A stretch of 64,000 bases of DNA, taken from assembly GCF_963924675.1 (NCBI RefSeq), contig NC_089235.1:58144520-58208519 (forward strand), written 5' to 3'. How positions within the stretch are numbered: position 1 is the first letter of the stretch; each line of letters starts with the position of its first letter. Made by a program: the position numbers and the translations under genes. The notes under the pieces are model-generated. The model made no database searches, was not told the origin of the DNA, and saw nothing but the letters and a program-made list of their open reading frames with translations. Shown here piece after piece: positions 12,186 to 24,545 of this stretch. The DNA is from Phocoena phocoena. Lineage: Eukaryota; Chordata; Mammalia; Artiodactyla; Phocoenidae.

Positions 12186-13256
12186 TAAACTTAAGAAAAG
12201 GAGGTCACTGATTTAACTTAAAGACAGTCTTTCTTTCAAAACACGGCTGTTTCAAAAGGCTAAAATTGTGTAAAGAGAGATGGAGTTACCACAGAAAAAT
12301 CACTAAAATAATCCGTTATTGCTACACTGCCACTACAGATTTAAGAAATTTACCTATAAATATCAGTGCACAAGGCTTTTGATATAAAATGCAGCAGGTC
12401 ATTTACCACAGTTTCGCTCGTGGATTCATTTGTAACAGGGTGGATAGATATAGGATGCGTATATTTATCAGGATGGTTTTCCCGTTAAGTAAATACTATT
12501 CTTTGTCGCAAAAAGTTTTTCCTTTCAAACACTGACTACTTTAAAATTCTGAATTTGGATGAAAGTGCTGTAAAATGACCATTGGGCTAGCGCACATGTG
12601 GATGCTGTAATGCTGGGTGTGGGTATGTGAGTTGCCCTTTGCTTCACCTTTGTCAAGTATTTCTTTATAGAGTTCATAAAAAAAAAAATGTAAGGACGTG
12701 TAGAGCGGGAATGTTTAAAACACTCAGGTAAGTATTTCCAAGCTATTTTAGAAACACCATTTACATAAAAAGCAATGTGCCATGCATACATTACTATTAC
12801 ATGTTTATTACTCATTGTTTCCCCTATAAGAAAAGACTTTCTTTTCTGACTTCGTTTCCTAGCAAACCAAAAGAAAAAGAAAAAAAGAAAAAAGGAAAAA
12901 AAAAAAAACAAAAAACGCTGCTTCCCCTGATCTCACACTTTTCACCTGCAACAGCTGCTTCCAATTACCTGCTTCCACCTGCAGGACCCCATCTAGTTGT
13001 ATTGAGTTTGGTTCCTGTTTCAAAAACAACCAGGAAAGTGACCTGGGCCTGAGGCAGAAGGCTGCTTCAGTTAGGAGCAAGAATCTTGCATCAATTTAGT
13101 TTCCTTGTTTTTCCTCCTCTAAAATTCTTGGTTCTTTGCTCCTGGCGTGGTTTCTAACCCCTTGTATTGTTCAGTCCATCATGTAAGCATCCTCGCAATT
13201 TCAGTCCTACTCTGCATTCTCTCTCTATCCACGGCTATTCTAGAATCCTCAAATAC
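12186..13256. other. unique DNA with an A-rich tract
   Basis: No gene is supported. An A-rich tract (about 12868-12910, AAAAAGAAAA units) creates artificial Lys-rich and Phe-rich ORFs on the two strands. A relatively C-rich piece (12940-13060) carries no recognised repeat. Confidence 0.5.
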
Positions 13257-13270
13257 TAGAACTAGTTTAT

Positions 13271-13615
13271 TTTTATTTATTTATTTTACATCTTTATTGG
13301 AGTATAATTGCTTTACAATGGTGTGTTAGTTTCTGCTTTATAACAAAGAGAATCAGTTATACATATACATATGTCCCCATATCTCTTCCCTCTTGCGTCT
13401 CCCTCCCTCCCACCCTCCCTATCCCACCCCTCTAGGTGGTCACAAAGCACCGAGCTGGTCTCCCTGTGCTATGCGGCTGCTTCCCACTAGCTGTCTACCT
13501 TACGTTTGGTAGTGTATATATGTCCATGCCTCTCTCTCGCTTTGTCACAGCTTACCCTTCCCCCTCCCCGTGTCCTCAAGACCATTCTCTAGTAGGTCTG
13601 TGTCTTTATTCCTGT
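13271..13615 (-). mobile_element. L1 3'-UTR fragment, antisense, 5'-truncated
   Basis: On the plus strand this reads TTTTACATCTTTATTGGAGT to TCTTTATTCCTG, the reverse complement of the L1 3' UTR also present at about 49990-50320. A 14-bp target-site duplication (TAGAACTAGTTTAT) lies at 13257-13270 and 13616-13629. It is therefore an independent L1 insertion, truncated to about 345 bp by incomplete reverse transcription. It retains the polypurine G-quadruplex motif on the minus strand (13401-13430). No ORF2 remains. Confidence 0.95.
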
Positions 13616-13886
13616 TAGAACTAGTTTATAGATGATGACCATGAACCAGTTATGGGGATTACAAGATCTCATTCTGACAAAGCAGAATTATAGATCAAAC
13701 CTTATGCAGTTGCCCTTTTATATAGTTTGACCCAGTAGAGTGTGGTTTCCGAGGTTGCCGATTCAGGCCTCCTTTCTGCTTTCCTCCGATGTCTTCCTGT
13801 GCTTCAACTTCAGTTTCCCTCCCTGCTTTCATCACTTAGCCATCACTAACCCTGATATTCAGGATGGTAAATCTCTTGATCTAGAA

Positions 13887-14084
13887 CAGTGTTTCCCAAA
13901 GTGTGGTCCACCATAGCACTGGCATCAAAATCACCCAGGTATACTTGTTAAAAAACGTGGCGTCTTTTGCCCCATTCGAGACCCACTGAATCAGAATCAC
14001 TAGTTATAAGGTCTATGAATCTGGAATCTGTAGTTTTAACAAGGTCCCATAGTGATTCTTGGTCATATTCAAGTTTGAGTCACT
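13887..14084 (+). mobile_element. MER5A hAT-Charlie MITE
   Basis: Left end CAGTGTTTCCCAAAGTGTGG, internal CAAAATCACCCAGGTATAC and ACTGAATCAGAATCAC, and a right end (CAAGTTTGAGTCACT) that is a diverged inverted copy of the left. The order and the length of about 198 bp fit MER5A, an ancient non-autonomous eutherian hAT element. No coding capacity. Confidence 0.85.
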
Positions 14085-14597
14085 TCTAAGTCCTTCAACT
14101 TCAGTTGCACTATGACCTGGTCCAAGTCCAGGTCCAAGTTCTGCTACAAGTTCTTTACCAAATGTATGCTTACTACACCTTTGCTCCATGCCTGCCCCCT
14201 AGTATCTTAGCCTTGTCATCATCGAAATATGAGATAAAGTGGAGTTTCCCTGATTTGCTGTTGAATTACTTGAAGGTAATGGAATTTCATATGTAGGAAA
14301 TTATTTAGCAATTTAGATTATCTGCCTATACGTTATTCTTGCTGTATTAGATTTTTCCCATTAATTCTACAAAACAAAACAACCCCCCCTGAATTCCTCC
14401 ATTATGTCCATAAGAAGCTCATAGGCTAACGAACTTCTGTATGAAAGACAGAAGTAATGAAAATTATCATAAAATATGCTAAAAGTAATTAAAAGTATGC
14501 CCAGATGTAATGTGGGCATAAACAATTACCAGTCAAACCCAGTTTGGGGTTTTACTGGATTGAGCCAACGCTTTTTTTTCTCAAGCCAACTCCCCTC

Positions 14598-14995
14598 CCC
14601 AAATTTATTGAGAAAGAATTGACATGTATCACTGTGTACGTTTAAGGCATACAGCATGGTGGTTCGGTTTACATATACTGTGAAATGCTTACCACAAAAG
14701 GTTCAGCTGGCATCCATCATTTCATAGATTCAATAAAAAGAAGAAAAGAAAAAAACATTCTCCTTGTGATGAAAATTCTTATTAACTCTCTAAACAACTT
14801 TCCTATATACCATATAGCAGTGTTAACTATGGCCATCATGTTGTACATTACATCCCTAGTACTTATTTATCCTGTAACTAGAAGTTTGCACCTTTTGACC
14901 ACCTTCCTCCAATTCTCTCTCTCCACCATTCGCCTCTGGTAAACATAAGTCTGATCTCTTTTTCTATGAGTTTGTAAACTTTTAAACATTTAGTG
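14598..14995 (-). repeat. old L1M-type LINE 3' end, antisense
   Basis: The plus strand opens with AAATTTATTGAGAAAGAATT and GTTTAAGGCATACAGCATGG, then AGCAGTGTTAACTATGGCC, TGTTGTACATTACATCCC and ACTTATTTATCCTGTAACTAG. This is the well-known reverse complement of L1MA/L1MB 3' UTRs. It is far more diverged than the other L1 copies here, so it predates them. An A-rich insertion near 14735-14757 interrupts it. Confidence 0.85.
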
Positions 14996-17859
14996 TAATC
15001 TTTAATAATTCCAGCTTTCTTTTTTTATGGGGGGAACAGGGGGCTAAAATTACACTTACACTTTAGAAATAATGTGTTGTTCTTAGAATGCCATGTTTTA
15101 TATACCTCAGAAGAAATGTCAATAGCACTATTCAAAATAATTCAGCAGTTTGCTTTTTAAACAGGTATTTTAACTGTTAACTTTTGTGATTAAATACTTA
15201 GAACAAACGAAATGTATGTTCAATGTCATCTACTATGAAATCGCTTGTAGAGATCTGAGTACATTAGTTTACTTTCATAATTGTTGTTAAAGTTACAATG
15301 TATTAAACCTTTGAAAATAGAAACTAAAATGTCTCAACTTTCTAAATCACATAAAAGAGAATACATTTTATGCTTGCTTTGCAAGCCTCTGATGTCTTTT
15401 CCTTTCAAGTACACTAAATTACTAACTTGCCATGATGACTAACATAAAAGAACCAAGCAAAACACTGTTCACTTACCAAAGAAGAGATATAGACTCATGA
15501 TAATAAAGGGCAATTAATTTTCATTTATGTAAACTAAAGAACAATGATACTAGTAAGGACCATCTTAGCCATGCTCCAAATCTTTATTTTGGAAGAGTCC
15601 AAATAAAAAGGAGGTTCACAGAATTTCATTAGTACATTTTATCCTTTTCTACCAACCACGTTGCTCATATTGCTTTAGACACCTTCATTATTCTTGTGAT
15701 GTTTGAGAAATGACAAAATTAGAGAAAAGGGATCTGATAAAGATAAAGCGTGGCACAAAAGCTAGATGGATAATTGCCTTCACAAATCTAGTTCAGCTCT
15801 CATCTCTCCGAATTAGCCTCATTACCATACTTTAAGGCAGACTAGCAGTCACTCAAGACCCTGTTCCTTTTTTGTCAGAACAAGCGCTGACAGCCAAATG
15901 GACAACACATGGAAAAGTACCCTCTTTCCGGTTATTCTTCCATGCGCAAGGCCTTTGGTAGAAAATGTAGGCCAGAGAAAGTTTCCTAAAATCCACGCTC
16001 AAACAAATAGGTGTCTCTAAATACTTCTCTTCATCCCAACTTATCACAATTTTGAGAGTTTAGGTCCTACAGTTTAAGTGTTTTCTATAGGAATGTTGAT
16101 CATTTTCTACAAGAACATAAAGTACATAAGCACACTAGTTCTGCTAGATAACTTCGTTTTTTTGGACCTGTTCACCGTTAAACAATTATAACGAAAGTTT
16201 TGGACCTCCAATGTTAGTTTGCCCTTGATATAACTGTGATATCTCCTGAAATAAGAACTTGATTACCCTTTGAAAGTGAGTTTTAAATATCAATTTTGAA
16301 AATATCAAGTAATCCTTGAGTACATCATTGCCAATATTGACTCAACTGCTGGAGGAAAACCGCAAATTTATATATGAAAGAAAACATTTGGTGACAGGCT
16401 GAGTTGTTTTTGTTTTGGGAAGCCTCATCACATACATTCTACCATGATTATTTCTGATTATTTTTTATAAAATAAATTGTGGTAAGCTTCAAAAAAGTAT
16501 GTTCAACATATCAATATTATAATATTGGAAAAGATAACTGATTACATTAGTCAAAATACTTAGCGATATTATTCATTTCCCCCATTCTAAAGAAATCAAA
16601 ATGCTTCAGTGACTTTAGTTTGAACAGTTTAACTATGAAATACTTCTATAGATCCTTTCTAGGCCCATTTGTTTATATAATCACAGGTATCTTTCTTTTT
16701 TCCTGATCGCTTTTCCAGCGCTCTAAAGATTTTTGCTAGATTTAATTTTGCTTTTATACTGAAAAACTTATGATGCAATCTCAGTGGCAACAAAATCAGG
16801 GAAATGGATTTTCTTCACTTTGCAGTTTGGGGAAACTAACAGTCCATTCAGCGTGACTGCAAAATACCCTGAAGGACAATATTTACTAAGTATGGCACAC
16901 ACACAGGAGCCTTGTTAAAAATCCACAACAAATCTCTCATTGCAAACAAATCCAAAGGCTTCAGAGCTTCTGCAGCTATCTGAGTAATGTTGATTCTGAC
17001 AGCAGAACGCTGCTTTCTTACCAATCCAGCAGCCAACTCGAGGTCTGTTGGCCTGACACCAAGATTTCATGATTTCTGGTCTTTGCTAGATACTCCTTTT
17101 GTAACAAGCTACCGTAGATGAAGGGCATGATTTTAAGGTGAGCCTCTCTTATCTGCCTACTTAATATTCGAAGTTGGTAAACACCAGCTAGCTGTTTCCC
17201 TTGATCATTCCAATAAAGGCATACATAATTAACGCCGGGTTCCCATCAGACTGTTGGGAGAAAAATAATGGTCAAAGCAGCAATCCCAAATAACAGGAAA
17301 TACTTTGAACTTCACACGTAACACTTTAAAATGCATGTTGTCTTCACGCGGAGATGCCAATATGTGATTTAAAAAAAAACACACACACACACAGACACAG
17401 ACATACACACACACAATGAAAATGTGAGGCGATTTCTTGTGTGAAAAAAAGAGTCTATGGGAATGCGATGAACCGTATCCACAAGCACATCTAGTTCAGA
17501 GCCACTAGTCTGTGTGTAATGGAGAATTCTGAGACGCGGGAGTCCAACGTTTTCTTACAAAAATCTGATTATAAATTTAGTGAGTTATTTCTGAAATCCA
17601 TTTCTTGCACCCACCTATGCAGCCTGGGAAACAATCTGTTCTGATCGTGATGTAGAGCCAGAAACTGAATTCCAAACCTGATGTGATTAGATGATCGGTA
17701 TTCAGAATCCTTCTATGTCCGCAGTAGCTTGCTGTGAATGGCACAGGCCTAGCCGACCATCTTAAATGCTTTGAACATGCTTTTCATTCTTCACGCTATT
17801 TAACTTTCAAATGCCTTACATTCCATTTCCAAAAATTAGATAATACAATTAAGCGCCAA
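14996..17859. other. repeat-poor unique DNA
   Basis: I see no gene and no recognisable transposon. The only low-complexity element is a CA-rich run at about 17370-17415, following an A run. The short ORFs (for example 16848-17036 minus) show no domain. Confidence 0.5.
17370..17416. repeat. CA-rich microsatellite
   Basis: AAAAAAAAA followed by an imperfect (CA)n interrupted by GACA and CATA units. Confidence 0.85.
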
Positions 17860-17890
17860 TGATTTTGTGAGGACCGCGTCCACAAAATCA
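17860..17890. repeat. compact inverted repeat with 3-base loop
   Basis: TGATTTTGT pairs with ACAAAATCA and GGAC pairs with GTCC around the loop CGC; a two-base bulge (GA, 17869-17870) separates the two helices. That gives 13 paired positions in 31 bases. The GC-rich tip contains two CpGs. Confidence 0.8.
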
Positions 17891-20544
17891 CTAGATAATG
17901 CTCTGACTCTCTTAAAAATAACTTTTAACCTTGAACTTGAAGTCACAGTACAGATGTTGCTCTTTCCTACCTTTCCGTTTTATAAGTTTAGAGTCTGACA
18001 GCCTGGAAGATCTGTGTCAGGAACTTTTTTCTGCTCCAGAGTTATGAACTGTAACTCATGTGTCACCCATGCATCCCTGAACACCCATTACACGTGAAAA
18101 AACAGAGCAGGGAAAAGTGGTCGTGCTCACATGTGCCTCATTCTTGCCTCCCCTTCAATAAAAACAAATTAACCGCAGAGCCTTGGGACAGTTTTTTGGT
18201 ATTCACGCCTTACAAAAATTTCAGAGATCCATAACATATCCTTTTGGGAACATAGCAAGTTATATGCGTTCAAGACCATGATGGAAACCCGCAAAACAAC
18301 AAAGACGGCAATCAGAACTCAGATGGCACATTACGGATGAAATTTTTCCTACTGCCCCCCAAAGTGTGGTGTGTTTGAACATCAAGGACTACCAGCGTCC
18401 AGCAAATTCCTCCTCTAGCCTATTCTTTTTCCCATATTTACTTTTAATTTTATTTACTAGAACTACATGATGTAATATAATTATGGAAGGAAGTTAAAAA
18501 CTGCATATTGATGTTAATTGATATATTTATATATGCAGTGTTCTATTTCAGGTCAGTGATGCTCTCCACTTAAACCTTTGGCACGCTGTTAATTCACAGA
18601 GTGATCCGAACCACTTCTGAAGAGCAAAGAATCCAAATACACTTAAACGTATTCTTGTTTCCCTATTCATTTCTCATTCATTCAAAATTCATTCTTTTTT
18701 AAAATTTGTGCATTCTGTGTACCAGACGTTGTGCTAAGTGTGTCATCTTTAATTTTAAGTGACTAATGGGGATAAAAGGAGAAAAAGTGACCTATCTCAT
18801 GCATGGATACCACATGTCAAACAAGAATGGAACTGATGAACACATGAAAGAAACAGACTGCAAAAAATGCAACCACTTTCGCCAATAAACACTCGATCGT
18901 TTAAGGGAAGTCCCTCCAGAGTTACTGCTTCCTGATTGATGTAATCCTAACCACAGCCTGTGGTCCCAAAATTGCCAATCAATCATGTATACATTACAGG
19001 AAAAATTGGGTTAACATGTCTTCATGCTGGTGCTTCAATGATGTTCTGTTCCACCCTGGCATAAGATACCCTTTGCAGGAAAACAGCCGGGTGGTGTAGC
19101 GTTCGTTTGTTTTCACCTCACCATTTTGTTATGATGTATAGGCAACGAGCCTCATGTGGCCTTCCTAATCTGAAAACGAGCCAAGAGAAAGAACGTGCTC
19201 AGAAGTGTTGAAAGAAAGGCCCATTCTGTGCCCAGGGAACTGCGTCTAATACAGGAAATGAACACAAGTTTGCTGTAAGCTGTCCAGCTTCTGAATCAGC
19301 TGTTCCCCGCTCAGCACCCTCCTCCCTCCCCCACCCTCACCTCTAAAACCAAGAGCTAAAAGCCAATATTAAAGTTTTGAAAAATGTGTTTCCCCCCCTC
19401 TTCTCCCGTGTTCTCTCAAAGCTGTGTAAATCTAACTTGAATGGTAAGCGGCTTTATTTTAACAAGTGTGAGTTATCAGAGTTCGCATATCAAATTAAAC
19501 CCAGTGAATTCTGGACTTGTTTTAAATTTCAAGCCAGAGGCCTTAACTCCCTGCATTTCACTTGGCTGTGAGCCAGACTTAGTAATAAAGTGCTAAGCAG
19601 AAGACAGGAAATACTAGAGAAGTCGAACAATGTTATGACAATGTTTATAACTTTTACAGTCAGGCCTGGGTGCACATCTGTACAACATCAGACTCTGGTC
19701 AGACCCGCAGAGAGGAAACCATTCCTTAGCTGGCAGTGTTTTGCTCCAGCCAGATGTTATCACTTTACTGGTATCTTTTCACCAAACACACAAAATATAT
19801 ATATTATATATTATATATTTACATTTCTGAGAGGAAATGGGGGGAGAGGGTCCTCTTGTTTGGAAGAAACGGTACCTCAAATGAATTCTGTCCCATAATT
19901 GATTTATTCTGACAGACCTAAGACAGTTCACAGACAATGGCATTTTTCCTTTGATGTGATAACATTCAAACTGCTTTTTTTTGTACGGGGCGGGAGGGTG
20001 GGAGAGCTGTGTTTGATGCCATAGACTTAAGTACAAAGAAACTTCCAAGGACCTTGGCCTTGGCATGCTTGGAGAAGGCTCAGAAGCCCGTAAAATTAGG
20101 CAGTCACCTGACAAGTATTTAAATAAATGAGACGATATTAGTGGCATTTCCTTGAGCACAGACGTAAAGTAAGAATTTATCATTTTAGTTGAAACTGAGG
20201 AAACTAATGTCTCTTCTACCTAAATCATTTCAAGAGCCTGACATATAAAATGTTGCATCACCATTAATAATGCTCTAGATATATCAGTACGGAAATAGAT
20301 TCTTAACAAACCTAGGCTAACGGGAAACAAAACAAACAAAACCAGAAAAGCTCAGTGGGTATTTGGAAAAGAGTATTAGCCATCATAGAATTTCACATGT
20401 CCTTCACCCCCAATTCCTAAACCTCAGGTTTTATGTAGCCACATCGGTTCAGTGTTAACTGGCAAAATACAAAAACAAAATCAACCACATAAAGATTCCC
20501 CCCATGATTTCCGATCCGTTTCTCAATTTTGCGAATAGGTATGT

Positions 20545-20546
<2 letters not shown>
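17891..20546. other. repeat-poor unique DNA
   Basis: No exon is supported. A short TA-rich tract lies at about 19793-19820. The ORFs at 19590-19898 (plus) and 19779-20183 (minus) overlap on opposite strands and have no recognisable domain. Confidence 0.5.
19318..19337 (-). other. G-quadruplex-capable motif (minus strand)
   Basis: The plus strand CCCTCCTCCCTCCCCCACCC has four C-runs of three or more with loops of four, one and one bases. The minus strand therefore meets the usual G-quadruplex pattern. Unlike the other G4 motifs in the window it lies outside any recognised repeat. Confidence 0.6.

Positions 20547-20580
<34 letters not shown>
20547..20580 (+). repeat. (GT)17 microsatellite
   Basis: 34 uninterrupted bases of GT, followed by an imperfect purine-pyrimidine tail (ATGAGTGTGCGTGCACATG). 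It creates the artificial Val/Cys and Thr/His repeats of the overlapping ORFs. A pure run of this length is likely to vary in length between individuals. Confidence 0.95.
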
Positions 20581-20583
<3 letters not shown>

Positions 20584-21054
20584 AGTGTGCGTGCACATGT
20601 GGATATCTCAGTGAACCTGTCCCACACCTGCCTTCAGACAATTCATCACGTGTCTTAGATAAAGTTGAAAGTCAGTTCAAAATGAGAAACCCATTGTGGG
20701 CTTGGCATCCTGGGAAAGCCACATCAACTCTATCAACGGTAACTACTAGAGACATTAAAATGAGCCTGGTTTTCAAAACACCTGCACGGAGCCACGTACC
20801 TATTGCAGTGTCAACTATAAAAGACTGCCAATTTCTAGAGTACCCAAACTATAAACAGGGAACTGATTCGGATGAATTTGACTACATAATACCTATGAAC
20901 TGCTGTTTGCACTGAGATCATTTTTATTGTGGTGTATACATTTGGCCCGACCCAAGTTAATTCACTTGAAGACTGTGAATAAGAGAAATCTTTACTTGCA
21001 AGGGAATTTATTTACTTGGTCCTTCAAACTGAGTTAAGCTGAAATAGGGTGTCT

Positions 21055-21180
21055 AATCTGGTCATTCCCAAACTCCTATTTATTAGTATCACCTTGGTTA
21101 CTATTCACAAGTAAATAAATGCCTGGGCTTCATCCCAGATCAGGAGTTCTAGGATGGTCCCCTGGAATCTTTGGATATTG
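21055..21180. mobile_element. possible MER5-like fragment
   Basis: CATTCCCAAACTCC, then TAGTATCACCTTGGTTAC, then GCCTGGGCTTCATCCCAGAT and CAGGAGTTCTAGGATGG, vaguely follow the order of MER5 elements (CAAACT, ATCACCTGG, GGGCCCCACCCC, CAGTAGGTCTGGG). It is highly diverged and may be chance. Confidence 0.35.
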
Positions 21181-23313
21181 GGGTCTACTTACTTTCTCTC
21201 AACCCTCCCCACCCTGTACAATTTTGCACTTACTCTGGATGGCGATGTACCACACCGCGTGTCTGTTGGACTGATCGGTGACTGTCATGCTGTCTATTCA
21301 ATATTTTGTATATCACCCTGGATACAGCCATTCAAATTGGCTGACCTAAAAACATTTAAATAGTTTTCTAGTAATGTTTTAAATTATTCCACTTGTACTA
21401 CTGTACTTCCATGCTATGATTGTTTGTCTTTTGAGTTTTTCAAGTTTTTTGGCTTTTATGCAAAGTAAGCTCCACTGTGTATAAGCTGTTTTGACATATT
21501 TAATTCCACAAGAGGATTCTAACCACCAGTTCTTTCATCAGCATTCACACTACTGCAGTGATAGAACACTCTATTACTTAATATTTTTCCCAGAGCTCAA
21601 GACACTGATGCTTGATTAATCTCAATCTGATGTAGTCAACAGTGATATTATTATAACTGCGCTTTGACGGATTGGATTATCTGTAAATCTTGTAACACTC
21701 CTCATTAATTAACTCTGTGAGGTGGAAGCTTGCTGAGTTCAATTTTATTGTGTCATTTTCATGAAATTCACAGAATTATCTTGAAATATAGAATATTTTC
21801 AAAGAAAAGAATTCTACATAACAGAATATAAGAACATTAGAAGATCCTTCTTTCTGAAAATTGTTATATGCATGAAATGTAAATCTTTTGTAACACAAAC
21901 ATTTCACCTTAAACTTTGTATACTTTATAAACGTATTCCCATTTCCCAAACTTTTCATAATAATCCATTATTAGATTAGTTAGTAGAGTTGTAAGTGAGG
22001 TCTCTAAGCTTTTGGCTTCAAGATAGTGTATGAATTTTTTTTTAAAGAACATTTATAGTATCTTGATCAAATTAAACACCATCATTTGCTCCAAGTTCTT
22101 TTGTGTTTTTAAAGGTCTTGAGGATTCATTCCCAGCTTTGACTGATGCCAAAGGTCTGTTGGTATTTTCACATTACTTTTCTTGCACTTTGAAGCACATA
22201 ATAGTCTTTATAGTTGTTCTCACTGCCCCGTTATACGCTAACCTAATTTAATGGCAACAATTGCAACAAAGGCAAAAGAAATTTAAGCGACTATAAAACC
22301 TCAGGTTGTAGCAATGCCTGAATTAGGGCTTAATTCCACATGAGATGTGCTCCTCTGTGAGACATTTTGTCCAGTGACCTGAGATGTTATGATTTACTAA
22401 TAGGAGGTCCACGGTTTTAATGTTTAATAGATTTAGCATGTATTACCAAATAATGGAAGCTATAATTTATGAGCACATGCTAATTTCTGGCTTATATACA
22501 TTATTTCTGGGGTTTTCAAGCTTTTTTATACCAGTGAAACCATTTTTTCAAACCTTGCATAGATGCTCAACCTCTATAATTAAGTATAAGTGAAGTTGTG
22601 AAGGGAGAAGGTCTGATAAAATTCTTAGGGCTCCACTGGGCTCACACAATTAAGACAGTTTGGGGAATCCTGGCTGAACACTAAAGCATTTATTAACAAA
22701 CTTAAACAGGTGAAACTAAACTCATTTTCCAGACTTTGAAACAGATCTGAGAGACTAGATAATACATCTAATAAGCTTCAAATCTGGGTCTTTTCTTTTT
22801 CCTCCGAAGCTGGAATTGTTTTTTTCTATGCCACATGGCTTCTTTTTGAAAGAGGAAAATACTTTCTTCCACATTTATAATACATGGACAATGTATTTTT
22901 ATAAGTAACTGCAAATTTTTCTAGATTAAAAATTAGACAACCTATGATGAACGTCTGCATACATCCTATTTTATTTTAGCTGACCTTGAATTATATACTT
23001 TAACTTCTCAGGGTGTCCCTCTGGTATTTTGGAATTTTTAGCCCTTTATTTCTTGATGATTCAGATTTGACATTGCTTTTTATTCCTAAATTCTTACTCT
23101 GATCTGGAACTTGAATTGTATGCTGAATATTTAATTAACCTATAAGATATTGTTAACTTTAAAGATGTGTTTTATACCCTGTATTTTACAGTATTCAAAT
23201 TAATAATAGTTGGGGATTAAGAAATAAATTCAAAATATTTTAGAAATGAAGGGAATTTAAGATCTTGTCCAAACTACTCACTCTGGCAATGGTCATCTTA
23301 AGATTTATACACT
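21181..23313. other. AT-rich unique DNA
   Basis: No gene or confident repeat. The block around 22505-22680 (TTTTCAAGCTTTTTTATACC to GGGGAATCCTGGCTGAAC) could be a decayed DNA transposon, but I cannot classify it. Confidence 0.45.
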
Positions 23314-23374
23314 GGAAGATTGTCTGGAATATTTCTCAGTAAATTTGGGAAGATTGTCTGGAATATTTCTTAGT
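23314..23374 (+). repeat. 34-bp-period tandem duplication
   Basis: A 27-base word beginning GGAAGATTGTCTGGAATATT is present at 23314-23340 and again, with one change (CTCAGT to CTTAGT), at 23348-23374. The near identity suggests a fairly recent event. Confidence 0.85.
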
Positions 23375-23619
23375 ATATCTTTAAGCAAATCACAAAGAAA
23401 TAATAAGAAAATATATGGCTCCTCTATTTTATTCCCCAAGAAAATTCAAAGAAACATGCATGGGCACACTTCTTTCTTAGATATAATGAAATTCTCACCA
23501 TTTTAGATCATTTGCATCTAAATTTGTTAAGAAATTTGCTAAGAGAATGACTTAGGAAAATCTTAATAAAGTACATGGAAATATATTTTTTCAAGAAGTT
23601 CTATTCAAATCAGTGCAAT

Positions 23620-23880
23620 CTAGCATCTAGTAATGAGCAAACTTATTTGCTCATCTAAGAAGTGTTTACTGAGAGTCTACAAGCTATCCTGTGATCTGGG
23701 GACAGAGCAAGAGACAAAATTAGACAAAAATTCTTGCTTTCATTCTAGTGGGGGAGAAAACACACATTCAAAAGCTATGGAGAGAACAGTAATGCTAAAA
23801 CACTGTTGTCCTAAAAAAGCCACGAAGAGAGAAAGTACAGTGTGCACCCAAAACAGTATTGATGCAAACAAGAGGAAGTG
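23620..23880 (-). repeat. L2 LINE fragment, antisense
   Basis: The plus strand reads AAGTGTTTACTGAGAGTCTAC, then GGGGACAGAGCAAGAGACAAAATTAG and TTGCTTTCATTCTAGTGGGGGAGA. This is the antisense L2 3' end (consensus 'ggggatacagcagtgaacaagac', 'ttctagtgggggaga'). The far edge is unclear because small tandem duplications follow. Confidence 0.65.
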
Positions 23881-23993
23881 GTTCATTTAGACTGATTAGA
23901 AAAAGCATGGTAGCATTACTTTAAAAGGTAAACAATTTAGGTTAATTTAGATTGATTAGAATATTGGTAGCTTTACTTTAAAGGTTAAAAAAA
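23881..23993 (+). repeat. 60-bp tandem duplication, diverged
   Basis: GTTCATTTAGACTGATTAGAA at 23881 is matched by GTTAATTTAGATTGATTAGAA exactly 60 bases downstream. The shared downstream words are GGTAGC and TTACTTTAAA. The second copy has small deletions and runs into an A-rich tract. Confidence 0.8.
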
Positions 23994-24039
23994 AGCAAAA
24001 ACAAAAACGCCATTGAGTCTGGCTCAGATTCAACATTTA

Positions 24040-24545
24040 TAAGGATGGGAGTGGTGACCAGTGTTCTAGATTGCCCAACAGGAGTTTAGTGACTGTCAAA
24101 GCTAGAAGGGCAGTGGGTTGCTACCCAGGGGGAGAAGGGTATGGAATGGTACAGTAAGAGTTGGTGGTGATTACTTAAAGCAAGGAGGACAATTAAGGGG
24201 TTTTGAACAATTAAGGGGTTTTGAGCTGGGTAATATAATATAATCCTGTTTGTGTGTTATGCATATACATTTGTGGGAAGTATGGACTATGAATTGGAGT
24301 AGTAAAAATGACAGTACCTTTAGGAAGTCCACGAGGCTCTGATGACTAAGCCGTCACAATGAGACAACCAAAAGGAGGGGTTAAATCCAAGAGAAATTTT
24401 GGCACTGCATGAAGTCACATGACTTTTAAGTTCTTTTCAACCCTGGTGTTCAATGACTGGATGTGAGGAAATAAAAGGGGGGCAGTCAAAGAGGGGGCTC
24501 CCTAGGGATATGATCTGGTAGCTCACAGAATGGCTCACAGGAGGC
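24040..24545 (-). repeat. L2 LINE internal fragment, antisense
   Basis: Antisense L2 landmarks in order: AAGGGGTTTTGAGCTGGGTAATATAATATAATC (consensus 'ggattttgagcaggggagtgacatgatc'), then TGACTGGATGTGAGGAAATAAAAG and CAGTCAAAGAGGGGGCTCC (consensus 'gattggatgtggggtgtgagggaaagagaggagtcaagg'). It may be the continuation of the L2 fragment just upstream. Confidence 0.55.
24189..24224 (+). repeat. 18-bp perfect tandem duplication
   Basis: ACAATTAAGGGGTTTTGA occurs twice in immediate succession with no mismatch, inside the L2 relic. Confidence 0.95.

Noticed and set aside
12525..12911. 128-codon minus-strand ORF
   Set aside because: The Phe-rich start is a translated poly-A tract; no domain follows.
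20529..20915. 128-codon plus-strand ORF
   Set aside because: Its start is translated GT microsatellite, and the rest has no domain, conserved pattern or exon signals.
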